NCBI GenBank assembly: GCA_020072565.1
Contig: JAIQGI010000006.1
Location: 62,001-126,000, forward strand
Direction: 5' to 3'
DNA length: 64,000 bases
From: Terriglobia bacterium
Lineage (GTDB): Bacteria; Acidobacteriota; UBA6911
The translations under genes and the position numbers were made by a program. The notes below the pieces were generated by a model that made no database searches, was not told where the DNA came from, and saw nothing but the letters and a program-made list of their open reading frames with translations. Every line of letters starts with the position of its first letter. Positions within the stretch are counted from its first letter, which is position 1. Positions 1-9,381 of this stretch are shown piece by piece.

Positions 1-1016
1 AGCATCGCTCACGCGCACGACCCTTGCATCCTGTCCTAGTTTCCGCGATCAATTGATCGCGGCCCCATTGAAGCGGTGTACTTGAATGGGGCGTAATCCG
101 AACCTTCCTCGTTTCCGCGATCAATTGATCGCGGCCCCATTGAAGCTTGAGATAAGTCGCGGCAAACTCAGGGAATCTCATTGTTTCCGCGATCAATTGA
201 TCGCGGCCCCATTGAAGCGTCGTCTCTGAAAGGGTTTCTCCGGCAGCTTTGATCGTGTTTCCGCGATCAATTGATCGCGGCCCCATTGAAGCAAACTCGG
301 ACAACTGCACTTTCCCGGGCTTAACTGGTTTCCGCGATCAATTGATCGCGGCCCCATTGAAGCCCCTTTTCGTTTAACTCTTTTCTGTGGAGTTTGCGGA
401 GTTTCCGCGATCAATTGATCGCGGCCCCATTGAAGCGCCGTCTTCTTCGGCTTGCGCGTGCGCGTGCGGCGGGTTTCCGCGATCAATTGATCGCGGCCCC
501 ATTGAAGCCAAATAAGGAGTAAACGTCATGAAGATGCATTCCAGAGTTTCCGCGATCAATTGATCGCGGCCCCATTGAAGCGCCCAAGGTGGCGCCGCCC
601 ATGTCACCGGCGTCGACAGTTTCCGCGATCAATTGATCGCGGCCCCATTGAAGCCGCGTGCCGCCACACAAGATCGGGGATCTGGAGCGTGTTTCCGCGA
701 TCAATTGATCGCGGCCCCATTGAAGCAAGTAAGTCCGCCGTACCCGCACTTCGCGCCGGGACGTTTCCGCGATCAATTGATCGCGGCCCCATTGAAGCCT
801 CGCTGATGTTCACGATTCCGTCACTTTCTGGGCAAGTTTCCGCGATCAATTGATCGCGGCCCCATTGAAGCCTGAACCGCGGTATTTCCCGCGCCGGCGC
901 CCGGTGGTTTCCGCGATCAATTGATCGCGGCCCCATTGAAGCTCTTAGCCACTTCCTGCTCCTTCCTTTTTTAATTGCGCGTTTCCGCGATCAATTGATC
1001 GCGGCCCCATTGAAGC

Positions 1017-1164
1017 GTCTTGCGGTCACTGGCGGTATAGTCCTCAAATCGGATGTTTCCGCGATCAATTGATCGCGGCCCCATTGAAGCGTCTTGCGGT
1101 CACTGGCGGTATAGTCCTCAAATCGGATGTTTCCGCGATCAATTGATCGCGGCCCCATTGAAGC
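1017..1164 (+). repeat. Duplicated CRISPR spacer-repeat unit
   Basis: The spacers at 1017-1054 and 1091-1128 are identical over 38 nt, and each is followed by an identical repeat. This is a perfect 74-bp tandem duplication inside the array, best explained by homologous recombination or slippage between repeats. Confidence 0.95.
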
Positions 1165-1346
1165 TGCGTAGAATGAAATCGCTTGGTTCTATTACACTTG
1201 TTTCCGCGATCAATTGATCGCGGCCCCATTGAAGCACCTTAGTCGTGGCGTAGTCCTCACCGTAACGCTCCAGTTTCCGCGATCAATTGATCGCGGCCCC
1301 ATTGAAGCACCTCATGCTCCGCTTCGGCCGCCAGGATCGGATGCTC

Positions 1347-1379
1347 GTTTCCGCGATCATGCGATCCGTCAACTCCCGC
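1347..1379 (+). repeat. Truncated CRISPR repeat-spacer unit
   Basis: Only the first 13 nt of the repeat (1347-1359) remain, followed by 20 nt of apparent spacer before the next repeat at 1380. About 39 bp are missing relative to a normal unit. The repeat at 1380 also has a C-to-T change at 1406. Decay of this sort is typical of the old, leader-distal end of an array and supports left-to-right polarity. Confidence 0.85.
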
Positions 1380-1561
1380 GTTTCCGCGATCAATTGATCG
1401 CGGCCTCATTGAAGCGACCCGCAGCGAGATTGAGTACGCGACGGCGCATGGCAAGTTTCCGCGATCAATTGATCGCGGCCCCATTGAAGCCCGGCCATTT
1501 CCGAGGAGAGCAAGCCCCATATCCTGGTTTCCGCGATCAATTGATCGCGGCCCCATTGAAG

Positions 1562-1702
1562 CATCTGCACGTTCACCTGGCCTGCGCGCTTCTCTGGCAG
1601 GACTTTCTGACTGAGCCCGTAACGCTGGCAACATTTGATCGGGGTGTGTGGGCCGCGGCGGGTCGGGCAGGCCTTCGTGTCTGGCCTCCCTCCGTTGAGT
1701 AG
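1562..1702 (+). pseudogene. 3' stump of a VapC-type PIN-domain toxin gene
   Basis: Immediately after the last CRISPR repeat an open frame reads ALLWQDFLTEPVTLATFDRG, then VWAAAGRAGLRVWPPSVE and a stop at 1700-1702. This matches the C-terminal third of PIN-domain ribonucleases: a helix preceding the last strand, a TFDR-type final acidic motif, and a terminal AGLRVWP strand. The N-terminal catalytic half is absent and the homology begins at the repeat boundary. The array end therefore sits inside a former toxin gene. Family assignment is by motif reading only. Confidence 0.7.
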
Positions 1703-2019
1703 CAACTGCGCGGAAACCGACCCACATTGCCTGCCTCGTGGCGCCAGATCAATCTTGAGCAGTTTCAGGACATTCCATTTCCCGGGACATGCTAAAAACG
1801 CTGCGCACCATGCCTTGAGTCCGCGATCGCCTTGGCAAAGATGCGCATTTTGACCTAAAGTGTGGTTATCAAAATGGCTTGCTCGCGGTTTCCGCATATC
1901 GATGTCAACCGATGGGAGCGCTGTCGCGTACCATGCGCCGAGGGATTGATTTTTCAATCAGAATCCGGAAGATTCATGTTCGCTCACTCGATCGCTCAGC
2001 AGGCCGGTGGCCGCTCCTT

Positions 2020-2098
2020 AGGGCAGATGAGCATCGAGAAGATCGAGATCGACACGCCCATGGACGACAGCATTTTCAAGATGCCAGTGAAAAAGTGA
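2020..2098 (+). pseudogene. C-terminal gene remnant upstream of the sortilin-like gene
   Basis: The end of an open frame (which could start at 1862) reads SIEKIEIDTPMDDSIFKMP and stops at 2098, eight bases before the next start codon. The pattern of alternating charges followed by DDSIFKMP resembles the C-termini of secreted proteins of the outer-membrane lipoprotein-sorting type. The upstream part shows no recognisable domain. I read it as a stump rather than a functional 78-residue gene. The rest of 1703-2019 shows nothing I can support. Confidence 0.4.
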
Positions 2099-2105
2099 GG
2101 TCTTC

Positions 2106-5100
2106 ATGCACTTCCGACATGCGTTCCCCGGGAGCCTGGTCCTGCTGGCTCTCGCCGCGCTGAGCCTGCCCGCCCAGGTCAAGATCGACTCCAGCACCTT
2201 TGGGGCTCTGGAAGCCCGCGCCCTCGGCCCCGCCGCAATGAGCGGCCGCATCGCCGCCATCGACGGCAACCCGCGCGACGGCCGGGTCGTCTACGTCGGC
2301 GCAGCCGGAGGCGGCGTCTGGAAATCCGCCAACGGCGGTATCACTTTCAAACCCGTCTTCGACAGGTACAACCAATCCATCGGCGCTATCGCGGTCGACC
2401 CATCCAACCCCGAGACCGTCTGGGTCGGCACCGGCGAATCCTGGGTGCGCAACAGCGTCTCGATCGGCTCGGGCATCTACAGGACCACTGACGGCGGTGA
2501 AAGCTGGCAGTTCATGGGTTTGCCCGATTCCGAACGTATCGCGCGCATTGTCGTCGACCCCAAAGATTCCAAGACCGTCTATGTCGCCGCCCTCGGCCAT
2601 CTCTGGGACGCGAACGAAGAGCGCGGCCTCTTTAAGACCACCGACAGCGGCAAAACCTGGAAACGCATTCTTTACGTAGATTCCGACACCGGATGCTCCG
2701 ACATCGCCATCGATCCGCAGGAAACCCAGGTCCTGTACGCCGGCATGTGGCAGTTCCGCCGCCGGCCCTGGTTCTTCAAGTCCGGCGGCCCCGGCAGCGG
2801 TCTTTATCGCAGCAGCGATGCCGGCAAGACCTGGGATCGCATCAAGGACGGCATGCCTGAAGGGGAACTCGGCCGCATCGCCGTGGCCGTCTCTCCGGCG
2901 CGCCCCTCCACAGTCTGGGCTCTGATGGAAGCCAAGAAGACCGCCCTGCTCCGAAGCGATGATATGGGCCGCACCTGGATCACCGTCAGCACCGCCGCCG
3001 CCGTCACCGCCCGTCCTTTTTACTTCAGCTTGATTGTCCCCGATCCGAAGGATTATAAGCGCCTCTACAAGCCCGGCCTCATGCTGAGCTTCTCCGACGA
3101 CGGCGGCAAGAGCTTCGTTGTGCGCGGCGTAGGTCTCGGCTCCGTTTCTTACCACCCGGACCTGCACGCCCTGTGGATTGATCCCGCCAACCCGGCTACC
3201 CTCTACCTTGGCACCGACGGGGGCGTCTATAAGTCTTCAGATGCCGGCGCCAGCTGGAATTTCCTCAGGAACCTCCCGGTCTCACAGTTCTACCACGTCT
3301 CCTATGACATGGAGATTCCTTACAACGTCTACGGCGGCCTCCAGGATAACGGCAGCTGGATGGGTCCTAGCGAGGCGCCCGGCGGTGTGCAGAACAAGGA
3401 TTGGCGTTCCGTAGGCATCGGCGACGGCTTCTACGTCTTCCCCCATCCCACCGACAAGAACGTTCTCTACTCCCAATACCAGGGCGGCCGCATCCTGCGC
3501 TTCCATAAGAAAACCGGCGAGATCAAGTCGATCATGCCCCAGCCGGCTGCGGGCGATCCGAAGTTCAGATTCAACTGGAACGCCGCCGCCGCGCTGAGTC
3601 CTGCCAATCCCGACACGCTCTACCTGGGCGGCCAGTTCCTTTTCCGCTCCCGAAACCGGGGCGAAAGCTGGGAAAAGATCTCGCCCGATCTCACCACCAA
3701 CAACCCTGAAAAACAGAAGCAGCAGGAGTCCGGCGGCCTGACCGCCGACAATTCCTCCGCCGAGAACCACTGCACCATTTACGCCATTGCCGAGTCGCCC
3801 AGGGATCCGAACATTATCTGGGCCGGCACAGACGACGGCAACCTCCAGCTCACCCGCGACGGCGGAAAGACCTGGAAAAATCTCGTGGTCAACGTGCCGG
3901 GTGTTCCCCAATGCACCCAGGTCTCGAGCATCGAAGCCAGCCGGCACGCACCGGGCACGGCCTACGTCTCTTTCGACGGCCATATGCTCGGCGACAGCAA
4001 GACATACGTCTTCAGGACGGCCGACTTCGGAGCGACCTGGACTCCGATCATGACCGGGGACATCAAAGGCTACGCCCACGTTGTCCGGGAAGACACGGTC
4101 AAGCCCGATGTGCTGTTTGTCGGGACCGAGTTCGGGCTTTTCCTCACCGTCGACGGCGGAAAACAGTGGGCGCAATTCACCGGCGGCCTGCCCAATGTGG
4201 CCGTGCGCGACCTTGCAATTCACCGGCGCGATGATGCCCTCATCATCGCCACTCATGGCCGCGGCATCTATGTGGTCGATGACATTACCCCTATCCGCCA
4301 GATCACGCAGGAGGTGCTTGAGTCGAAGATCACGATTCTCAACAACAAGCCGTCGCCCGTGCGCCTCGTCTCGCGCGTGCAGGCTTTCGGCGGCAACGAC
4401 GAGTTTGTCGGCCAGAATCCGCAGGAAGTCGCCTGGATTACCTACTACCTCAAAGAACGCCACGTGATCGGCGAGTTCAATATCGAGATTTATGACAGCC
4501 AGGGCAACATGGTAACAAAGCTCGCGGCTGGCACGCGCCGCGGTATCAACCGCGTTGCCTGGCCCATGCGCCTGAAGCCGCCGCGTGTGGCCACGGCGGC
4601 CACCCTCGAAGGCAATTCGATGCTCGGCCCCTCCGCGCCGGAAGGGAATTACACCGCCAGACTCATCATGGACGGCGAAACCTTCACCGCGCCCATCAGG
4701 CTCGTGGCCGATCCCGCTTCGCCTCATTCGGAGGAAGACCGCAAGCTGCAGCAACAGACCGTGCTGCGCCTCTACCGGCTCATCGAGCGCATCGCTTTCG
4801 TGTCGGCCTCGATCGCCGAGGCACGGGATCAGGCTCGCGACCGCGCCAAACAGGTCCGGGCCGTCACCGGCACCAAGACCATTGACGAAGGGCTGGCCAA
4901 AGGCCTCGATGCCTTCGCCGACGAACTCGACAAGCAGATTGCCGCCATCGCCGCGCAAAAACAGGAAGGCACGCCGGGCGCCGCATTCCCCGAAGCCAGG
5001 CTGCGGGAGATGGCCGGCGAGCTGTATGGCGACGTTTCCGGCTACGGGGGGCGGCCCAGCCAGTCCCAGCTCGAACGCGCCGGCGTCCTTGAACAGGAAG

Positions 5101-5234
5101 CCGAGAAGGTGAACTCCGGTCTGGAGCGCCTGCTCGCCCGGGACCTTGAACCGCTCAATGCGAAGCTCAAAGCCTCAAATCTTGCCCCCATCGCCCGCCT
5201 TACTAAAGAGGAGTTCGACAAGCGCCAGAGGTGA
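2106..5234 (+). CDS. Secreted sortilin/VPS10-like beta-propeller protein
   Basis: 1042 residues starting MHFRHAFPGS, with a signal peptide (hydrophobic stretch LVLLALAALSLPAQ) and a GAGG ribosome site six bases upstream. The body carries many BNR/Asp-box-like repeats of the form S.DGG.TW (for example TTDGGESW, SSDAGKTW, TRDGGKTW), the signature of the sortilin N-terminal ten-bladed propeller. The last 300 residues are a beta domain followed by a helical tail (about 860-1040). Proteins of this family are often annotated as glycosyl hydrolase or xyloglucanase-like, but no catalytic pair is evident, so an exported binding or scaffold role is the safer call. A paralogue of similar architecture lies at 20478-23885. 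Confidence 0.9.
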   Translation: MHFRHAFPGSLVLLALAALSLPAQVKIDSSTFGALEARALGPAAMSGRIAAIDGNPRDGRVVYVGAAGGGVWKSANGGITFKPVFDRYNQSIGAIAVDPSNPETVWVGTGESWVRNSVSIGSGIYRTTDGGESWQFMGLPDSERIARIVVDPKDSKTVYVAALGHLWDANEERGLFKTTDSGKTWKRILYVDSDTGCSDIAIDPQETQVLYAGMWQFRRRPWFFKSGGPGSGLYRSSDAGKTWDRIKDGMPEGELGRIAVAVSPARPSTVWALMEAKKTALLRSDDMGRTWITVSTAAAVTARPFYFSLIVPDPKDYKRLYKPGLMLSFSDDGGKSFVVRGVGLGSVSYHPDLHALWIDPANPATLYLGTDGGVYKSSDAGASWNFLRNLPVSQFYHVSYDMEIPYNVYGGLQDNGSWMGPSEAPGGVQNKDWRSVGIGDGFYVFPHPTDKNVLYSQYQGGRILRFHKKTGEIKSIMPQPAAGDPKFRFNWNAAAALSPANPDTLYLGGQFLFRSRNRGESWEKISPDLTTNNPEKQKQQESGGLTADNSSAENHCTIYAIAESPRDPNIIWAGTDDGNLQLTRDGGKTWKNLVVNVPGVPQCTQVSSIEASRHAPGTAYVSFDGHMLGDSKTYVFRTADFGATWTPIMTGDIKGYAHVVREDTVKPDVLFVGTEFGLFLTVDGGKQWAQFTGGLPNVAVRDLAIHRRDDALIIATHGRGIYVVDDITPIRQITQEVLESKITILNNKPSPVRLVSRVQAFGGNDEFVGQNPQEVAWITYYLKERHVIGEFNIEIYDSQGNMVTKLAAGTRRGINRVAWPMRLKPPRVATAATLEGNSMLGPSAPEGNYTARLIMDGETFTAPIRLVADPASPHSEEDRKLQQQTVLRLYRLIERIAFVSASIAEARDQARDRAKQVRAVTGTKTIDEGLAKGLDAFADELDKQIAAIAAQKQEGTPGAAFPEARLREMAGELYGDVSGYGGRPSQSQLERAGVLEQEAEKVNSGLERLLARDLEPLNAKLKASNLAPIARLTKEEFDKRQR

Positions 5235-5625
5235 GAGGCCGGCAGGATCGCGGCCGCAAAGCGACGAAACCACCAAACACGAAACCCTCTTGTGTGTTTT
5301 GGTTCCAGAGCGTTGAGTAGAATTCGCGCGCGGTCATGTTCTCAAAACCGATCAGGTACACCCTCAGGCATGCCAATGCGTGCAGCACCTCCGTCGCTTT
5401 TTCCGCACTCTGCTGCTCATCCAGTTTCTCAGGCAGCGGCAGATCCAGTCCGCGTTCCTGCAGTCCCTCGAACAGGCTGGTTCCCGACCCGACTGACTCA
5501 AAAGCAAGGATGTCTTCCAAGTTGGACTCCCGGATCTGGGCAGGGCAATTCCTCGATGTCCAGAGGTTTGTCGCGCCGCAGGCGCCAGCGCTTATCCGGG
5601 CCCGAGCGGCAGACCCGCATCCCAA
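5203..5625 (-). CDS. Conserved hypothetical protein, possibly degraded
   Basis: Antisense to the end of the sortilin-like gene and the following gap, this frame has a plausible protein-like core: LPLPEKLDEQQSAEKATEVL, then LRVYLIGFENMTAREFYSTLWN. It resembles short proteins with an LPxPE...L...LYxxLW layout that I recall only as uncharacterised. The first 40 and last 25 residues look like out-of-frame sequence, so the start is unclear and the gene may be frameshifted. Without it, 5235-5724 would be an unexplained gap. Function unknown. Confidence 0.45.
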   Translation of the reverse strand: MGCGSAARARISAGACGATNLWTSRNCPAQIRESNLEDILAFESVGSGTSLFEGLQERGLDLPLPEKLDEQQSAEKATEVLHALACLRVYLIGFENMTAREFYSTLWNQNTQEGFVFGGFVALRPRSCRPLTSGACRTPL

Positions 5626-5724
5626 GGCGCACGTTTGACTTCCGCTTTTCCTTCACCTATGATCTCCCCATTGGACTGCTACCGAATAGACGTTCAGAGT
5701 TCCAGTTGAGCGAGAGGAGGCGTG

Positions 5725-6210
5725 ATGACCAATCTCGAGTTTTGCATTGCCCGTCGCAAAGCCGAGCAGCCCGCGTTCATCCGTGTGATCAAGGCAATCC
5801 CTCAGGGGCGACTCGAATACAGACCCGATCCGAAGTCGCGCACGGCTGCTGAACTGGCCTGGCTGCTGGCGACTGAGGAAGCGGCCCTGATCAGTCTTCT
5901 TGATGCCGGTGTCGTCGAATGGAAGGAGTCGGCCCCGCCAGCGCGTATCGATAGGATCCTGGCGAATTTCGAGCGCGACTCCGCCGAGGTCAACGAACGG
6001 CTGGGGCGTCTCGATGAGACGGCGTGGGAGAAGAAGGTCCGCTTGCTGATGGGCGGCGGCGGCGCCTGGGAGGACACACTCTCCCAGATGGTGTGGGGAT
6101 TTCTGTTCGACGCCATCCACCATCGCGGGCAACTCAGCACGTATCTGCGCCCGATGGGAGGGAAGGTGCCTTCGATCTACGGTCCGTCCGCAGACGATCC
6201 CGGGCAGTAG
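5725..6210 (+). CDS. DinB-like protein
   Basis: 161 residues from ATG 5725, with a GAGAGGAGG ribosome site just upstream that favours this ATG over the GTG at 5722. The four-helix layout and the C-terminal DAIHHRGQLSTYLR motif are characteristic of the DinB/YfiT metal-binding fold, where a histidine triad binds a divalent metal. In this superfamily members act as thiol-dependent S-transferases or remain uncharacterised. It stands alone between convergent neighbours, 22 bp from the stop of the response regulator gene. The substrate cannot be inferred. Confidence 0.85.
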   Translation: MTNLEFCIARRKAEQPAFIRVIKAIPQGRLEYRPDPKSRTAAELAWLLATEEAALISLLDAGVVEWKESAPPARIDRILANFERDSAEVNERLGRLDETAWEKKVRLLMGGGGAWEDTLSQMVWGFLFDAIHHRGQLSTYLRPMGGKVPSIYGPSADDPGQ

Positions 6211-6232
6211 GGGTGCAGGTGGGTAGTTCAGG

Positions 6233-7594
<1,362 letters not shown>

Positions 7595-7617
7595 AGGTGC
7601 TCTACCTCGCGGTAAGG

Positions 7618-9381
7618 TTATCCGGGCAGCTCGATATGAAAAGTCGTGCCTTGCCCGGGGCTGCTCTCCACCCCGATCTTGCCCGTATGATCGCTGACGA
7701 CAGACTGCACAATCGCCAGACCAAGCCCGGTGCCATGCTGCTTGGTCGTGTAGTAAGGAGTAAACAGCCTTTCACACTCCTCCCGGGTCAATCCTGCGCC
7801 CGTGTCTGAGACCTCGATGTGCACCCCGTCCTGCCGCCAGCTGCGCACAGTCAGCCGGCCGCCTTCGGGCATGGCGTCGACGGCGTTAAGAAAGAGATTC
7901 TGAAACGCGCGGTTTAACAGCTCCGGATCAGCCTGAACCACTCCTACGTCCGGATTGAGTTGGAGCTCCGTGGCAATCGGCGGCCGCCCGGGCATATGGA
8001 GCTGAGCCTCAACCAGCTTGAGACCATGGCTCAGGATTTCGTTTAATTGCACGGGCTCGATTTGCGGCTGCGGCATCTTGGCAAAGCCGCTGAAGCGGCC
8101 GATGATCGCCTTCAGGTTCTCCAATTCCGCGAGCAGTGTGGCAGTGCTCTCCTCGAACACCTCGTCGTATTGCTCGGGCGCCTGCTTCCTGGCGCGCCGC
8201 AGGTTTTCGACCGTGATCTGCAGGGGGAAGAGTGGATTCTTTAATTCATGCGCCAGCCGCCGCGCGAGCTCGCGCCAGGCCGCGACTCGTTCGGCCTGGA
8301 GCAGACGGTCACGCTGATCGATCAGCTGTCGTGTCATGGAGTTGAATGCGCCTTCCAGTTGGCCGACCTCGCCCGTGGAGACGACATCGACCCTGGTGTT
8401 CCAGTTTCCTCCGGCAACGGCGCGCGCACCTTCCGCCAGACGCTCGATCGGCCGCGTAAAACGCGCGGCGACCGGATAACTCAGTATCACACCGATGAGA
8501 ATGCCCAGCCCACCGAGCAAGGCTCCGGCCCACCGAATCCTTGCGGTCAGCCTTGCCAGTTCACGTTTGGAGCTGCCCACCATCAGCACACCCAGAAGCT
8601 TGTTTTCCCGGCCCATGAGGGGAATGCCGTGGAGAGCTTCCGGGCCATCGGCCCAATCAATCGTCTGGGAGGCTTCCCGGCCGGCCAGAATCACCTGCGT
8701 GACCAGCGGCTTCAATTCCGCTCCCGGAACCGGCTTCCCCGTGGCGTCGATGACATTCTGCGGCGAGAAGCTGTCACCGAAATTCTGATAGAGCAACACG
8801 CGCATTCCTTCCGGCAGTACCAGGGATGCCAGGAATTTCTGATCGAGCCGCATGCCTCCAGTGATGTACAGATACTGGTTTCCCGCCGGCACGGTGCGGA
8901 TCGCGACCAGCGCCAGTGCCATCCCTGTGGCCAGTTCCTCGCTCCTCAGAAACGGACCCTCCTTCTGCCAATCCACCTCTTGCAGAATCCAGCTTTCCTT
9001 GTAGCCGAACCGTGCGGGCCATTGGGCAGAGGAAACGATGGTTCCGTCATGAGCGATCAGCTCGAGGAAGTCGAGCCCGTGGGCTTCTGCGAATGCAGAG
9101 GCTTCGTTCACCCAGGGGGCGTAATCGGCATTGGGCCGGCTCAGTTCGATCGCAATCCGCAGCAAGGACTCTGACCCGGCGATGCCTTCCACACGCCGCA
9201 CGATCTCCTCGCCGCGGCGGTTGAACTCGGTTCGCAACTGGGCCAGGAGTGCCGAAGTGCGCTGGGTGTCGAGCTCCTCGAATGAGCGCCGGGTTGAGGC
9301 CACTACGATCCAGGTAACCAGCGCAACGGTCAGGGCCACGGTGATGGCTACCAGGATGAGCAACCTCGTGCGCAGCTTCAT
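7618..9381 (-). CDS. NtrY-like membrane sensor histidine kinase
   Basis: 587 residues from ATG 9381; an in-frame extension to 9453 lies inside the upstream gene and is rejected. This ATG overlaps the stop of the upstream gene as ATGA, implying translational coupling. Order: TM helix (LLILVAITVALTVALVTWIV), extracytoplasmic sensor of about 240 residues, second TM helix, HAMP linker (RFTRPIERLAEGARAVAGG), phospho-histidine motif ARRLAHELKNPLFPLQ, then the ATPase with the N box (FLNAVDAMPEGG), DTGAGL and GTGLGLAIV. The ELKNPLFPLQ wording is typical of NtrY. Its cognate regulator is the next gene. The neighbouring solute-binding protein could feed the sensor a ligand signal, which is inference. 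Confidence 0.92.
   Translation of the reverse strand: MKLRTRLLILVAITVALTVALVTWIVVASTRRSFEELDTQRTSALLAQLRTEFNRRGEEIVRRVEGIAGSESLLRIAIELSRPNADYAPWVNEASAFAEAHGLDFLELIAHDGTIVSSAQWPARFGYKESWILQEVDWQKEGPFLRSEELATGMALALVAIRTVPAGNQYLYITGGMRLDQKFLASLVLPEGMRVLLYQNFGDSFSPQNVIDATGKPVPGAELKPLVTQVILAGREASQTIDWADGPEALHGIPLMGRENKLLGVLMVGSSKRELARLTARIRWAGALLGGLGILIGVILSYPVAARFTRPIERLAEGARAVAGGNWNTRVDVVSTGEVGQLEGAFNSMTRQLIDQRDRLLQAERVAAWRELARRLAHELKNPLFPLQITVENLRRARKQAPEQYDEVFEESTATLLAELENLKAIIGRFSGFAKMPQPQIEPVQLNEILSHGLKLVEAQLHMPGRPPIATELQLNPDVGVVQADPELLNRAFQNLFLNAVDAMPEGGRLTVRSWRQDGVHIEVSDTGAGLTREECERLFTPYYTTKQHGTGLGLAIVQSVVSDHTGKIGVESSPGQGTTFHIELPG

Larger units (their letters stand above)
1..1562 (+). CRISPR. 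CRISPR array, 3' portion (21 full repeats + 1 truncated)
   Basis: A 36-nt repeat beginning GTTTCCGCG and ending CCCCATTGAAGC recurs at 39, 111, 183, 257, 328, 401, 473, 546, 619, 691, 763, 836, 907, 981, 1055, 1129, 1200, 1273, 1380, 1455 and 1527. A truncated copy lies at 1347. Spacers are 35-39 nt. Bases 1-38 have exactly spacer length, so the array probably continues to the left. Repeat positions 5-24 are the perfect palindrome CCGCGATCAATTGATCGCGG. The ATTGAAGC end resembles ATTGAAAC-type crRNA 5' handles. Together with the decayed repeats at the right end, this suggests transcription on + with the leader outside the window. No cas gene is in the window, so the subtype cannot be assigned. 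Short ORFs drawn across the array are repeat artefacts. Confidence 0.98.

Noticed and set aside
193-1702. Several 70-180-residue ORFs on both strands across the CRISPR array, with repeated MGPRSIDRGN-like or RDQLIAET-like peptides.
   Set aside because: They are translations of the CRISPR repeat in different frames; the repeat carries no stop in several frames.
2076-3167. 363-residue antisense ORF.
   Set aside because: Shadow of the sortilin-like gene, Gly/Ala/Asp-rich with no recognisable domain.
3282-4958. 558-residue antisense ORF.
   Set aside because: Lies wholly opposite the sortilin-like gene; composition follows codon-position GC of the sense gene and has no domain.
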